Assembly: GCA_030679805.1 (NCBI GenBank)
Contig: JAUXST010000781.1
Location: forward strand, 1 to 6,419
Direction: 5' to 3'
Source: Reyranella sp.
GTDB lineage: Bacteria > Pseudomonadota > Alphaproteobacteria > Reyranellales > Reyranellaceae
Length of the DNA stretch: 6,419 nucleotides
The first letter of the stretch is position 1; every line of letters starts with the position of its first letter. Below, piece after piece: positions 1 through 6,403 of the stretch. The notes under the pieces are model-generated. The model was not told the DNA's origin, did no database searches, and saw only the letters and a list, made by a program, of their open reading frames with translations. The position numbers and the translations under genes were made by a program.

Positions 1-1
1 G

Positions 2-1666
2 ATCCAGGGCCGCCCGATCATCGAGGCGACCGTCATCGATGCCGACAAAGGCGTGATCGCCCAGGCCCAGGCCCCCGATGCCAAGGGCATGACCGACCCG
101 CAGCCATCGGCGAAATTCCTCTGGCAAGCGGTCAACCAGGCGCGGCCGGTCCTGTTTGATTCGGAGAACGGCGCCTACTTCGTCATGCAGCTTTTCGTTG
201 GCGAGCCGATCTTTCTGGCGACCGGCCATGCCGTCGACCTCAGGGTCGTCGATTACATAAAGAGCATTGAATTGGCCGGTAAGTTCTATGCGCAGATCGA
301 GTCCGCCCTGCAACGTGGTCAACTGGTCATATTGCTGGTCAGCGGCGCTATCGCCTTACTGATGCTGTTGGCGGCAGTGTGGTTGGCGATTCTATTCGCA
401 ACCCGCCTGACGGCGCCGATCGGCGGATTGATGCAGGCGGCGGAACGGCTGCGGGGAGGAGACCTGACGACACGTGTGGAGGAGGGGCCGCCCAACGATG
501 AACTGGGGCAGCTCGCCCGCTCGTTCAATCGCATGGCGAGCCAAATCGAGCACCAACGCGGCGAGTTGGTCAACGCCAACAGGGAGCTCGACACACGCCG
601 GCGCCTGACCGATGCAGTGCTGGCGGGCGTTTCGGCGGGAGTACTTAGCGTCGATGGCAAAGGCATCGTCATCAGAAGCAACCGTTCGGCCCTTGAACTC
701 CTCGCGCTGCCCGAGGACGGTGTGCTCGAGCGGCTACTGGCAGATGTCATGCCCGAACTTGCAACGCTCATGGCGCAGGCGGGCGAGCGCCCCGATCGCG
801 TCACCCAGGGGCAGGTCGAGATTCTTCAGCGCGGAGCGCGGCGGATCCTGCTGGTGCGGATCAGTGCCGCCTCCGACGCCGGCTCGGTCGTCACCTTCGA
901 CGATGTGACCGACCTGATGTCGGCCCAGCGCATGGCGGCGTGGGGCGACGTGGCACGACGCATCGCGCACGAAATCAAGAATCCGCTCACGCCGATCCAG
1001 CTTTCCGCCGAACGGCTGAAGCGCCGCTACCTGAAGCAGATCAAGGACGACCCGGAAACCTTCACGATCTGCACGGACACGATCATCCGCCAGGTTGGAG
1101 ATATCGGCCGCATGGTCGATGAATTCTCGTCCTTCGCCCGCATGCCGCGTCCAACGGTCCAGGCGGAGGATGCCAAGGAGCTTTGCCAACAGGCGCTCTT
1201 TCTCCAGCGCAATGGCAATCCCGACATCCGCTACGCCTCGCGTCTGCCGGATGGGCCGATTCCCCTGATCTGCGACCGCCGGCAGGTCGGGCAGGTCCTG
1301 ACCAATATCCTGAAGAACTCGGCGGAGGCCATCGAGGGGCGGGAGCCGTCCTTGGCCAGGCCGCTGCCGCCGGGCGAGATTTCGCTGACACTGAAGGATG
1401 ATGGCGCGACTGTACGCATCATCGTCGAGGACAACGGCAAGGGATTGCCGAAGGAAGGGCGCGAACGCCTGACCGAACCCTACATGACGACCCGCAGCAA
1501 GGGCACCGGGCTGGGTTTGGCGATCGTCAAGAAAATCATGGAAGATCATGGCGGTTATCTCGCTCTTGAGGACCGCGAGGGTGGCGGTGCCTGCATCAGT
1601 CTGGTATTCCGGCGAGACGCGAAGGAAATCGCGTCGGCTCGACCACACGCGACGGCCGCACAATGA
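2..1666 (+). CDS. ntrY: Nitrogen regulation sensor histidine kinase NtrY (5'-truncated by window edge)
   Basis: This is a membrane-bound histidine kinase that autophosphorylates and passes phosphate to NtrX, encoded next. The frame is open from base 2, so the true start lies upstream; the GTG at 53 is internal. About 554 residues are visible. NtrY proteins are usually above 700 residues, so roughly 150-200 residues with the first membrane helices are missing. In order: the end of the extracytoplasmic region (to about base 315); a hydrophobic transmembrane helix (about 320-400); HAMP linker (about 400-540); short coiled linker and PAS-like domain (about 580-910); HisKA with H-box HEIKNPLTP, phosphoacceptor His codon at 968-970; then HATPase with N-box NILKNSAEA (about 1304-1330), G1 box DNGKG (1430-1444) and G2 box GTGLGLA (1502-1522). 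All catalytic motifs look intact. The H-box followed by QLSAERLKRRY is typical of NtrY rather than NtrB. The gene ends 34 bases before ntrX, consistent with an operon. Confidence 0.95.
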   Translation: MQGRPIIEATVIDADKGVIAQAQAPDAKGMTDPQPSAKFLWQAVNQARPVLFDSENGAYFVMQLFVGEPIFLATGHAVDLRVVDYIKSIELAGKFYAQIESALQRGQLVILLVSGAIALLMLLAAVWLAILFATRLTAPIGGLMQAAERLRGGDLTTRVEEGPPNDELGQLARSFNRMASQIEHQRGELVNANRELDTRRRLTDAVLAGVSAGVLSVDGKGIVIRSNRSALELLALPEDGVLERLLADVMPELATLMAQAGERPDRVTQGQVEILQRGARRILLVRISAASDAGSVVTFDDVTDLMSAQRMAAWGDVARRIAHEIKNPLTPIQLSAERLKRRYLKQIKDDPETFTICTDTIIRQVGDIGRMVDEFSSFARMPRPTVQAEDAKELCQQALFLQRNGNPDIRYASRLPDGPIPLICDRRQVGQVLTNILKNSAEAIEGREPSLARPLPPGEISLTLKDDGATVRIIVEDNGKGLPKEGRERLTEPYMTTRSKGTGLGLAIVKKIMEDHGGYLALEDREGGGACISLVFRRDAKEIASARPHATAAQ

Positions 1667-1700
1667 TCCGCAGAGACAGTAGCGGACTGCTTGAAGAGTC

Positions 1701-3113
1701 ATGGCCCACGACATCCTGATCGTCGATGACGAGCGCGACATCTGCACGCTGATCGCGGGTATCCTCGAGGACGAGGGAAACACAGCCCGTCGCGCGCATA
1801 ACAGCACCGAGGCGATCGACGCCGTGCGGCAGCGCCGTCCGGCGCTCGTCATTCTGGACGTCTGGCTGCAAGGCAGTGAGCTCGACGGCCTGCAGCTTCT
1901 CGAGGTCATTCGGCGCGAGGACCCGCCCATCCCCGTCGTCATGATCAGTGGCCATGGCACGATCGACACGGCGGTCTCGGCGATCAAGACCGGCGCCTAT
2001 GATTTCATCGAAAAGCCGTTCAAGGCCGACCGCCTGCTTCTGGTCGTCGATCGGGCCATCGAGGCTGACCGGCTGAAGCGCGAAAACGCGAGCCTCCGCA
2101 GGCGGGCAGGCGGCGACGTCATATTCGTGGGTGCCTCGCCGAGTGCCGCCAGTGTCCGCGCCCAGATCGAGCGCGTGGCGCCGACCGGCAGCCGGGTCTT
2201 GATCACCGGTGCTTCGGGAGCGGGCAAGGAGACGATGGCGCGGTTGATCCACCAGGGATCGAAACGGGCCGACGGGCCGTTTGTCGTGGTGAATTGCTCG
2301 ACGCTGCCAACCGAGCGACTGGATATCGAACTGTTCGGCACCGACGGCGAGACGGAAGGAGACACGCTACGCGTCTCCGGCGCCTTCGAGATGGCCCATG
2401 GCGGAACCCTGCTGCTCAAGGAGGTCGGCGACCTGCCGCTGGCCCTGCAGAGCCGGCTGGCGCGGGTGCTTCAGGAGCAATCTTTCGTACGAGATGGCGG
2501 CAAGACCCGCGTCGAGGTCGACGTGCGGGTGCTCGCTTCGACGGCCCGGCCGCTGCAGGACGAGATCACTTCGGGGGAATTTCGCGAGGAACTGTACCAC
2601 CGCTTGAATGTGGTTTCGCTGCGCGTCCCGCCGCTCAGCGAACGCCGCGAGGACATTCCCGATCTGGCGGCCGACCTCCTGCGGCGCGTCGCCGACGCGA
2701 CGGGTCTGCCGTCGCGGACGATCGGCGAGGACACGTTGGCCGCCCTGCAGGGCCACGACTGGCCCGGCAACGTCCGGCAATTGCGCAATGTCATCGAAAG
2801 GCTGTTGATCTTGGCGCCTGCCGATGGCGGCCCGATCCGGGCCGACGTCCTGCCGAACGACGTCAGTGAGGATGCACCATCGGTCCTGCGCTGGGAAAAA
2901 GGTGGCGAGATCATGCAGCTGCCGTTGCGCGAGGCCCGCGAGGTCTTCGAGCGGGAATATCTGCTGGCTCAGGTCACGCGATTTGGCGGAAACATTTCGC
3001 GCACCGCGACATTCGTTGGCATGGAGCGCTCGGCACTGCATCGCAAACTGAAGTCGCTGGGCTTGCACGGCGGCGCGCCGGACGAGCGGTCCGGCCCGGA
3101 TATCGCGGACTGA
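1701..3113 (+). CDS. ntrX: NtrC-family response regulator NtrX, with degenerate AAA+ active site
   Basis: This 470-residue response regulator is the partner of NtrY. The receiver domain (about 1-120) has the acidic pair D9/D10, phosphoacceptor D53, S83 and K105, all intact. The AAA+ domain (about 140-375) has Walker A GASGAGKE (170-177), arginine-finger candidates R295 and R301 in FREELYHRLNV, and sensor II in WPGNVRQL (354-361). The C-terminal Fis-type helix-turn-helix lies at about 410-455. Two features are odd. The GAFTGA loop that contacts sigma54 is absent: after ELFG comes an unrelated stretch at 214-227. The Walker B segment reads TLLLKE, with K240 where family members have Asp. Loss of GAFTGA is known for NtrX of Brucella, so NtrX probably does not act as a classical sigma54 activator. 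The Lys in Walker B further suggests that ATP hydrolysis is lost (inference). The start is the only ATG giving the canonical MAHDILIVDDE beginning; GAAG lies just upstream as a weak ribosome binding site. Confidence 0.95.
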   Translation: MAHDILIVDDERDICTLIAGILEDEGNTARRAHNSTEAIDAVRQRRPALVILDVWLQGSELDGLQLLEVIRREDPPIPVVMISGHGTIDTAVSAIKTGAYDFIEKPFKADRLLLVVDRAIEADRLKRENASLRRRAGGDVIFVGASPSAASVRAQIERVAPTGSRVLITGASGAGKETMARLIHQGSKRADGPFVVVNCSTLPTERLDIELFGTDGETEGDTLRVSGAFEMAHGGTLLLKEVGDLPLALQSRLARVLQEQSFVRDGGKTRVEVDVRVLASTARPLQDEITSGEFREELYHRLNVVSLRVPPLSERREDIPDLAADLLRRVADATGLPSRTIGEDTLAALQGHDWPGNVRQLRNVIERLLILAPADGGPIRADVLPNDVSEDAPSVLRWEKGGEIMQLPLREAREVFEREYLLAQVTRFGGNISRTATFVGMERSALHRKLKSLGLHGGAPDERSGPDIAD

Positions 3114-3130
3114 AGGAAGGGAAGGACGCC

Positions 3131-3994
3131 ATGGCGCGTTATGCCTACGTCAACGGCCGTTACGTCGACCACCGTGAGGCCAGCGTCCATATCGAGGATC
3201 GCGGTTATCAACTCGCCGATGGCGTCTACGAGGTCGTGGGCGTTCGCGACGGACGGCTGATCGACGAAGGCCCCCATATCGATCGGCTCGACAGGTCGTT
3301 GCGCGAACTCCGGATCGATTGGCCGGTGTCGCGGGCGGCGCTGAGTTTCATCATGCGCGAGCTGATGCGCCGCAACCGGCTGCGCGACGGGCTGATCTAC
3401 ATGCAGGTAACGCGCGGCGTCGCCCGACGCGATCACGCCTTTCCGACCACGCCGGTCAAGCCGGCGCTGGTACTGACGACCAAGAACAGCAAGCGCGGCG
3501 ATGCCGATCCAGGCCCCGGGATCGCGATCAAGAGCCAACCCGACATCCGCTGGGAGCGCTGCGATATCAAGACCGTGGCCCTGCTGCCAAACGTGCTGGC
3601 TAAGCAGGCGGCGCGAGAGAGCGGGGCCTATGAGGCGTGGCTTATCGACACCAACGGCTGTGTCACCGAGGGTGCGTCGACCAATGCCTGGATCGTCACC
3701 CAGGACGGCGAGCTGGTGACACGCCAGACCGACAACGGCATCCTGGCGGGCATCACGCGTCAGACGCTGAAGTCGCTGTGCAACGCCCTTCAGCTCAAGT
3801 TCGTCGAGCGCCCGTTCTCGTTGGCGGAGGCCATGAAGGCACAGGAGGCGTTCATCACCAGCGCCACGTCGTTCGTAACCCCGGTGGTGAAGATCGATGG
3901 CCAAACGGTGGGCAATGGCAAGGTCGGCCCGACGGCGCGCCGCCTGCGCGAGGAGTACGTACGGTTCGCTGAAATGGGAGATCGCGTCACGTGA
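3131..3994 (+). CDS. dat: D-amino acid aminotransferase (PLP fold type IV)
   Basis: This 287-residue cytoplasmic enzyme probably interconverts D-alanine plus 2-oxoglutarate with pyruvate plus D-glutamate (EC 2.6.1.21), supplying D-amino acids for peptidoglycan. Visible signatures are DRGYQLADGVYEV (23-35; Y33 matches Tyr31 of Bacillus D-amino acid transaminase), the PLP-binding lysine K147 in DIKTVALLPNVLAK (codon 3569-3571), and E180 in TEGASTN, which matches the Glu that pairs with the pyridine nitrogen. R100 and H102 in RRDHAFP match the Arg-x-His pair that binds the substrate carboxylate in D-amino acid transaminases, which favours this over branched-chain aminotransferase or aminodeoxychorismate lyase. 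The length is normal for the family. A strong purine-rich ribosome binding site (GGAAGG, about 3115-3126) lies ahead of the ATG, only 17 bases after the ntrX stop, so cotranscription is likely. The stop overlaps the next start by 4 bases. Confidence 0.92.
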   Translation: MARYAYVNGRYVDHREASVHIEDRGYQLADGVYEVVGVRDGRLIDEGPHIDRLDRSLRELRIDWPVSRAALSFIMRELMRRNRLRDGLIYMQVTRGVARRDHAFPTTPVKPALVLTTKNSKRGDADPGPGIAIKSQPDIRWERCDIKTVALLPNVLAKQAARESGAYEAWLIDTNGCVTEGASTNAWIVTQDGELVTRQTDNGILAGITRQTLKSLCNALQLKFVERPFSLAEAMKAQEAFITSATSFVTPVVKIDGQTVGNGKVGPTARRLREEYVRFAEMGDRVT

Positions 3995-4647
3995 GTAACC
4001 CGGCCGGCATCAAGCAGCCGCGTGCCGTTCTGTTCGACTGGGACAACACCCTGGTGAACACTTGGCCGACGATCGTCGAGTGCTATCACAACACCTTCAT
4101 GACCCTGGGAATGACTCCCTGGACTGCGGAAGAGGTCCAGGTTCGCGCCCACGGCTCGCTCCGCGACGTTTTCCCCAAGCTTTTCGGTTCTCGCGCCGGC
4201 GACGCGGAGCGGGTCTTCTACGAGACCTTCCACCGCATCCATCTGGAGCGTCTAGAGCCCTTGCCTGGCGCCGACTCACTGCTCGCGCGCTGCCATGACG
4301 CAGGCTGCTATGTGGCCGTGGTCAGCAACAAGGTCGGCGAAAACCTGCGCACCGAGATGGCCCATCTTGGTTGGCAGCGCTGGATCGTCCGGGCTGTCGG
4401 CGCCAAGGATGCCAAACGCGACAAGCCGGCTCCCGACCCGATCTATCTGGCCTTGGACGGCACGGGAATTGCCCCTGACGAGACAGTCTGGATGGTCGGC
4501 GACTCCCTTGCCGACCTCCAATGTGCCCATGCGGCGGGGTGTTTACCCGTTCTGGTCGGGGGAGCGGAACAATTGGCCGCCCCCCTGCTGGAACATCCAC
4601 CACGCCTCAGGGCACGTAATTGTCATGAGTTGCTAGCATTGCTTTGA
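3991..4647 (+). CDS. HAD-superfamily hydrolase, phosphoglycolate phosphatase-like
   Basis: This 218-residue protein is a haloacid dehalogenase-type phosphatase of the helical-cap (subfamily I) kind. Motif I is FDWDNTL with nucleophile D16 and acid/base D18; motif II is VVSNK with S112; motif III is K145 in DKPAPDP; motif IV is MVGDSLADL with D171 and D175. The helical cap lies between motifs I and II (about 25-90). All catalytic residues are present, so it should be an active phosphatase. The substrate cannot be told; 2-phosphoglycolate or a housekeeping sugar or nucleotide phosphate are possibilities. The start is GTG at 3991, overlapping the aminotransferase stop as GTGA, which implies translational coupling; the next Met lies past the catalytic Asp, so no later start is plausible. 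The 3' end is followed by the hfq leader. Confidence 0.88.
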   Translation: MSNPAGIKQPRAVLFDWDNTLVNTWPTIVECYHNTFMTLGMTPWTAEEVQVRAHGSLRDVFPKLFGSRAGDAERVFYETFHRIHLERLEPLPGADSLLARCHDAGCYVAVVSNKVGENLRTEMAHLGWQRWIVRAVGAKDAKRDKPAPDPIYLALDGTGIAPDETVWMVGDSLADLQCAHAAGCLPVLVGGAEQLAAPLLEHPPRLRARNCHELLALL

Positions 4648-4666
4648 CCCAACCGTTCCCTATATT
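4639..4666 (+). promoter_or_regulatory. Candidate sigma70-type promoter for hfq
   Basis: TTGCTT (4639-4644) is separated by 16 bases from TATATT (4661-4666). The region is locally AT-rich in a GC-rich window and overlaps the last codons of the HAD gene. Transcription would begin near 4673 and give a leader of about 80 bases. A second TTGACC at 4644 lies too close to TATATT to serve with it. This is a motif call only, and read-through from upstream is also possible. Confidence 0.4.
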
Positions 4667-4681
4667 TGTTTCAACTCGGTA

Positions 4682-4697
4682 GCGGGGAGAGACCCGC
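4682..4697 (+). other. Small hairpin in hfq leader
   Basis: GCGGG (4682-4686) can pair with CCCGC (4693-4697) around a six-base loop. No run of T follows, so it is not an intrinsic terminator. It sits upstream of a second, more elaborate hairpin, and the two may form the structured 5' leader of hfq. A five-pair stem is weak evidence by itself in GC-rich DNA. Confidence 0.3.
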
Positions 4698-4707
4698 GCC
4701 CCCCAAA

Positions 4708-4729
4708 CCGGTGACCTTCGGGGAGCCGG
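4708..4729 (+). promoter_or_regulatory. Structured hairpin with UUCG tetraloop in hfq 5' leader
   Basis: CCGG (4708-4711) pairs with CCGG (4726-4729), then U4712 wobbles with G4725. Next, G4713/A4714 face A4724/G4723 as a tandem G-A mismatch able to form sheared pairs, and C4715-C4716 pair with G4721-G4722 closing a UUCG loop (4717-4720). C(UUCG)G is an exceptionally stable tetraloop. The hairpin ends 23 bases before the hfq ATG, close to but not covering the ribosome binding site. A role as an RNA stability element or a protein-binding site for feedback control is inference. No T-run follows, so it is not a terminator. Confidence 0.5.
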
Positions 4730-4738
4730 CCGCCCAGC

Positions 4739-4744
4739 AAGAGG
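4739..4744 (+). promoter_or_regulatory. Ribosome binding site fixing the hfq start
   Basis: AAGAGG lies 8 bases before the ATG at 4753. The hfq frame stays open upstream to a TTG at 4666, but the conserved Hfq N-terminus (MSEKAQNVQD) begins at 4753 and this ribosome binding site serves it, so the extra upstream codons are leader, not protein. Confidence 0.6.
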
Positions 4745-4752
4745 CCAAAAAC

Positions 4753-5001
4753 ATGAGCGAAAAGGCACAAAACGTTCAGGACGTGTTCCTGAACCACCTG
4801 CGAAAGAACAAGACTCCGGTTACGATCTTCCTCGTGAACGGCGTGAAATTGCAGGGGATCGTCACTTGGTTCGACAACTTCTCGGTGCTTCTGCGCCGTG
4901 ACGGCCATTCGCAGCTTGTCTACCAGCATGCGATTTCGACCATCATGCCGGTAACGCCGGTGCAGTTGTTCGACGGGGACAAGGCCGACGCAGCAGGCTG
5001 A
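4753..5001 (+). CDS. hfq: RNA chaperone Hfq
   Basis: This 82-residue Sm-like protein forms a hexameric ring that binds sRNAs and mRNAs and promotes their pairing. The N-terminal helix carries the QD pair (Q9, D10), matching Gln8/Asp9 of E. coli Hfq. The Sm1 region VTIFLVNGVKLQGIVTWFDNF (about 23-43) includes F43, matching Phe42. The Sm2 region reads LVYQHAISTIMP (55-66). The basic rim patch is RKNK (17-20). The C-terminal tail is very short, as usual in alphaproteobacteria. One oddity is Q58, which sits where nearly all Hfq proteins have Lys (Lys56 of E. coli, YKH motif), a proximal-face residue that contacts U-rich RNA ends. The gene is preceded by a structured leader and followed after one base by hflX, the classical hfq-hflX pairing. 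Confidence 0.97.
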   Translation: MSEKAQNVQDVFLNHLRKNKTPVTIFLVNGVKLQGIVTWFDNFSVLLRRDGHSQLVYQHAISTIMPVTPVQLFDGDKADAAG

Positions 5002-5002
5002 T

Positions 5003-6349
5003 TTGATCGAAGATCCTGTCCAAGGCGAGCACGAAAAACGCGAGCGTAGGCCTCTGGAGACCGCGCGGCCGGCAACGGTCGCCGCGGTCCTGTGTCCTTA
5101 CGTGCGCGGCCGTGGCGAGGAACGCGACAGTGATGCCAAACTCGCGGAAGCAGTAGGCCTTGCCCGTGCCATCAATATCGACGTCCGGCTGGCGCAGACG
5201 GCGCCGCTGCGGCGTGTCACGCCTGCCACCCTGATCGGCAAGGGCGTCGTCGAGCGATTGAAGGAGGCTGTCGACGAACTCGGTATCGACCTGGTGATCG
5301 TCGACGACAAGCTCACGCCCGTTCAGCAGCGCAACCTCGAAAAGGCCTGGCAAACCAAGGTAATCGACCGGACGGGATTGATTCTCGAGATCTTCGGCGC
5401 CCGCGCCCGTACCCACGAAGGCAGGCTCCAGGTCGAACTTGCGGCACTGGACTACCAACGGGGCCGGCTGGTTCGGTCGTGGACTCACCTTGAGCGCCAG
5501 CGTGGCGGCTTCGGCTTCCTGGGTGGCCCGGGTGAATCCCAGATCGAGATCGATCGCCGCCTGATCGGTGAGCGCATCGTCCGTATCAAACGCGACCTCG
5601 AAGCCGTTCAACGGACCCGCGCGGTCAATCGCGTCGGCCGCAAGAAGGCGCGACTGCCGACGATCGCGCTGGTGGGCTATACCAACGCCGGCAAGTCGAC
5701 CCTGTTCAACCGCCTTTCCGGCGCCGGCGTCATGGCCAAGGATCTCCTGTTCGCCACGCTCGATCCAACCATGCGGTCGATCAAGCTGCCCAATGGCAAG
5801 AGCTGCGTCATCTCCGACACCGTTGGCTTCGTCTCGGATCTGCCGACGCACCTCGTTGCCGCCTTCCGCGCGACGCTGGAGGAGGTGATCGAGGCAGATC
5901 TGATCGTCCATGTGCGCGACATTTCCCACCCCGAGACCGAGCAGCAGCGCGCCGACGTGGAGGCCGTCCTGAGGGAACTTGGCGCACTCGAGGAAGGCGG
6001 CGACAGGCCCCTGATCGAAGCCCTGAACAAGATCGACGCGCTCCCGATCGACAAGCTCGAGAGCCTCCAGACTCGCTCTGCCGCCGGTGCCGAGCGGGCG
6101 CTTCAGTTTCCGGTCTCGGCTCTGACCGGGGAGGGTGTGGACCAACTTCTCGAGGCGATCGGCGACCTGCTCGGACGAGCTGGGACGGCCCGCGAAGTCT
6201 CCGTTCCGTTGAGTGACGGCGCCACCATCGCCTGGCTCTACCGCCATGGCGAGGTCCGCCACCGCCATGACGACGGCGAGATGGCTCTGCTGACCGTGGC
6301 GCTCGATGCCGCCGCCGCCGCACAGTTCGAGCGCCGCCTCGCACGTTGA
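5003..6349 (+). CDS. hflX: Ribosome-associated GTPase HflX
   Basis: This 448-residue GTPase binds the 50S subunit and in other bacteria splits stalled ribosomes after heat or antibiotic stress. The N-terminal HflX domain (about 25-130) is followed by a coiled middle segment containing the glycine-rich RGGFGFLGGPGESQIE (167-182). The GTPase domain (about 218-390) has G1 GYTNAGKST (225-233), the T-rich switch in TLDPT (252-256), G3 DTVGF (272-276), G4 NKID (342-345) and G5 SAL (372-374). A short C-terminal domain follows. All GTP-binding motifs are intact, and the length is close to E. coli HflX. The start is TTG at 5003, one base after the hfq stop; the frame has a TAA near 4951 and no ATG or GTG between it and 5003, and the next GTG is 33 codons in, past the conserved beginning. 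Only a weak AGCAGG precedes it, so translation probably depends on coupling to hfq. Confidence 0.95.
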   Translation: MIEDPVQGEHEKRERRPLETARPATVAAVLCPYVRGRGEERDSDAKLAEAVGLARAINIDVRLAQTAPLRRVTPATLIGKGVVERLKEAVDELGIDLVIVDDKLTPVQQRNLEKAWQTKVIDRTGLILEIFGARARTHEGRLQVELAALDYQRGRLVRSWTHLERQRGGFGFLGGPGESQIEIDRRLIGERIVRIKRDLEAVQRTRAVNRVGRKKARLPTIALVGYTNAGKSTLFNRLSGAGVMAKDLLFATLDPTMRSIKLPNGKSCVISDTVGFVSDLPTHLVAAFRATLEEVIEADLIVHVRDISHPETEQQRADVEAVLRELGALEEGGDRPLIEALNKIDALPIDKLESLQTRSAAGAERALQFPVSALTGEGVDQLLEAIGDLLGRAGTAREVSVPLSDGATIAWLYRHGEVRHRHDDGEMALLTVALDAAAAAQFERRLAR

Positions 6350-6375
6350 CATGCCGCTGCCGCGAATCCTATAAG
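6346..6375 (+). promoter_or_regulatory. Strong candidate sigma70 promoter at the hflX 3' end
   Basis: TTGACA (6346-6351), a full match to the -35 consensus, contains the hflX TGA stop. After an 18-base spacer comes TATAAG (6370-6375), five of six matches to the -10 consensus. Transcription would start near 6382, giving a leader of about 22 bases to the next ATG. It probably drives the following gene independently of the hflX transcript. Confidence 0.6.
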
Positions 6376-6392
6376 CAGCTCCATCCCAGACC

Positions 6393-6399
6393 GAGGAAA
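6393..6399 (+). promoter_or_regulatory. Ribosome binding site of the next gene
   Basis: GAGGAAA lies four bases before the ATG at 6404, with the GAGG core at 7-base spacing. It is one of the clearer Shine-Dalgarno matches in the window and supports a real coding start there. Confidence 0.6.
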
Positions 6400-6403
6400 C
6401 ACC

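Noticed and set aside
1668..1685. CCGC/GCGG inverted repeat between ntrY and ntrX
   Set aside because: A four-pair stem with a ten-base loop and no T-run is expected by chance in GC-rich DNA.
734..1987. Minus-strand open frame (417 codons) across the ntrY-ntrX junction
   Set aside because: It is antisense to well-conserved NtrY and NtrX coding sequence, with low-complexity Arg/Ser-rich and no family-like translation.
2969..3904. Minus-strand open frame opposite the aminotransferase
   Set aside because: It is a shadow of the aminotransferase frame, whose catalytic residues are all present on the + strand.
4610..4625. Possible sigma54 promoter (GGCACG with TGTCA downstream) before hfq
   Set aside because: The -24 half matches, but the invariant G of the -12 GC is a T, and it lies within the HAD coding end, so the match is probably chance.
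4666..4752. N-terminally extended Hfq starting at TTG 4666
   Set aside because: The extension does not resemble any known Hfq N-terminus, and the ATG at 4753 has its own ribosome binding site and the conserved protein start.
4943..6352. Long minus-strand open frame (469 codons) opposite hflX
   Set aside because: The + strand encodes an unmistakable HflX with all GTPase motifs. The antisense frame has no recognisable domain and is open through GC-rich codon bias.
6351..6374. Tiny open frame ATG to TAA just after hflX (seven codons)
   Set aside because: It lacks a ribosome binding site and overlaps the promoter elements upstream of the likely transcription start.
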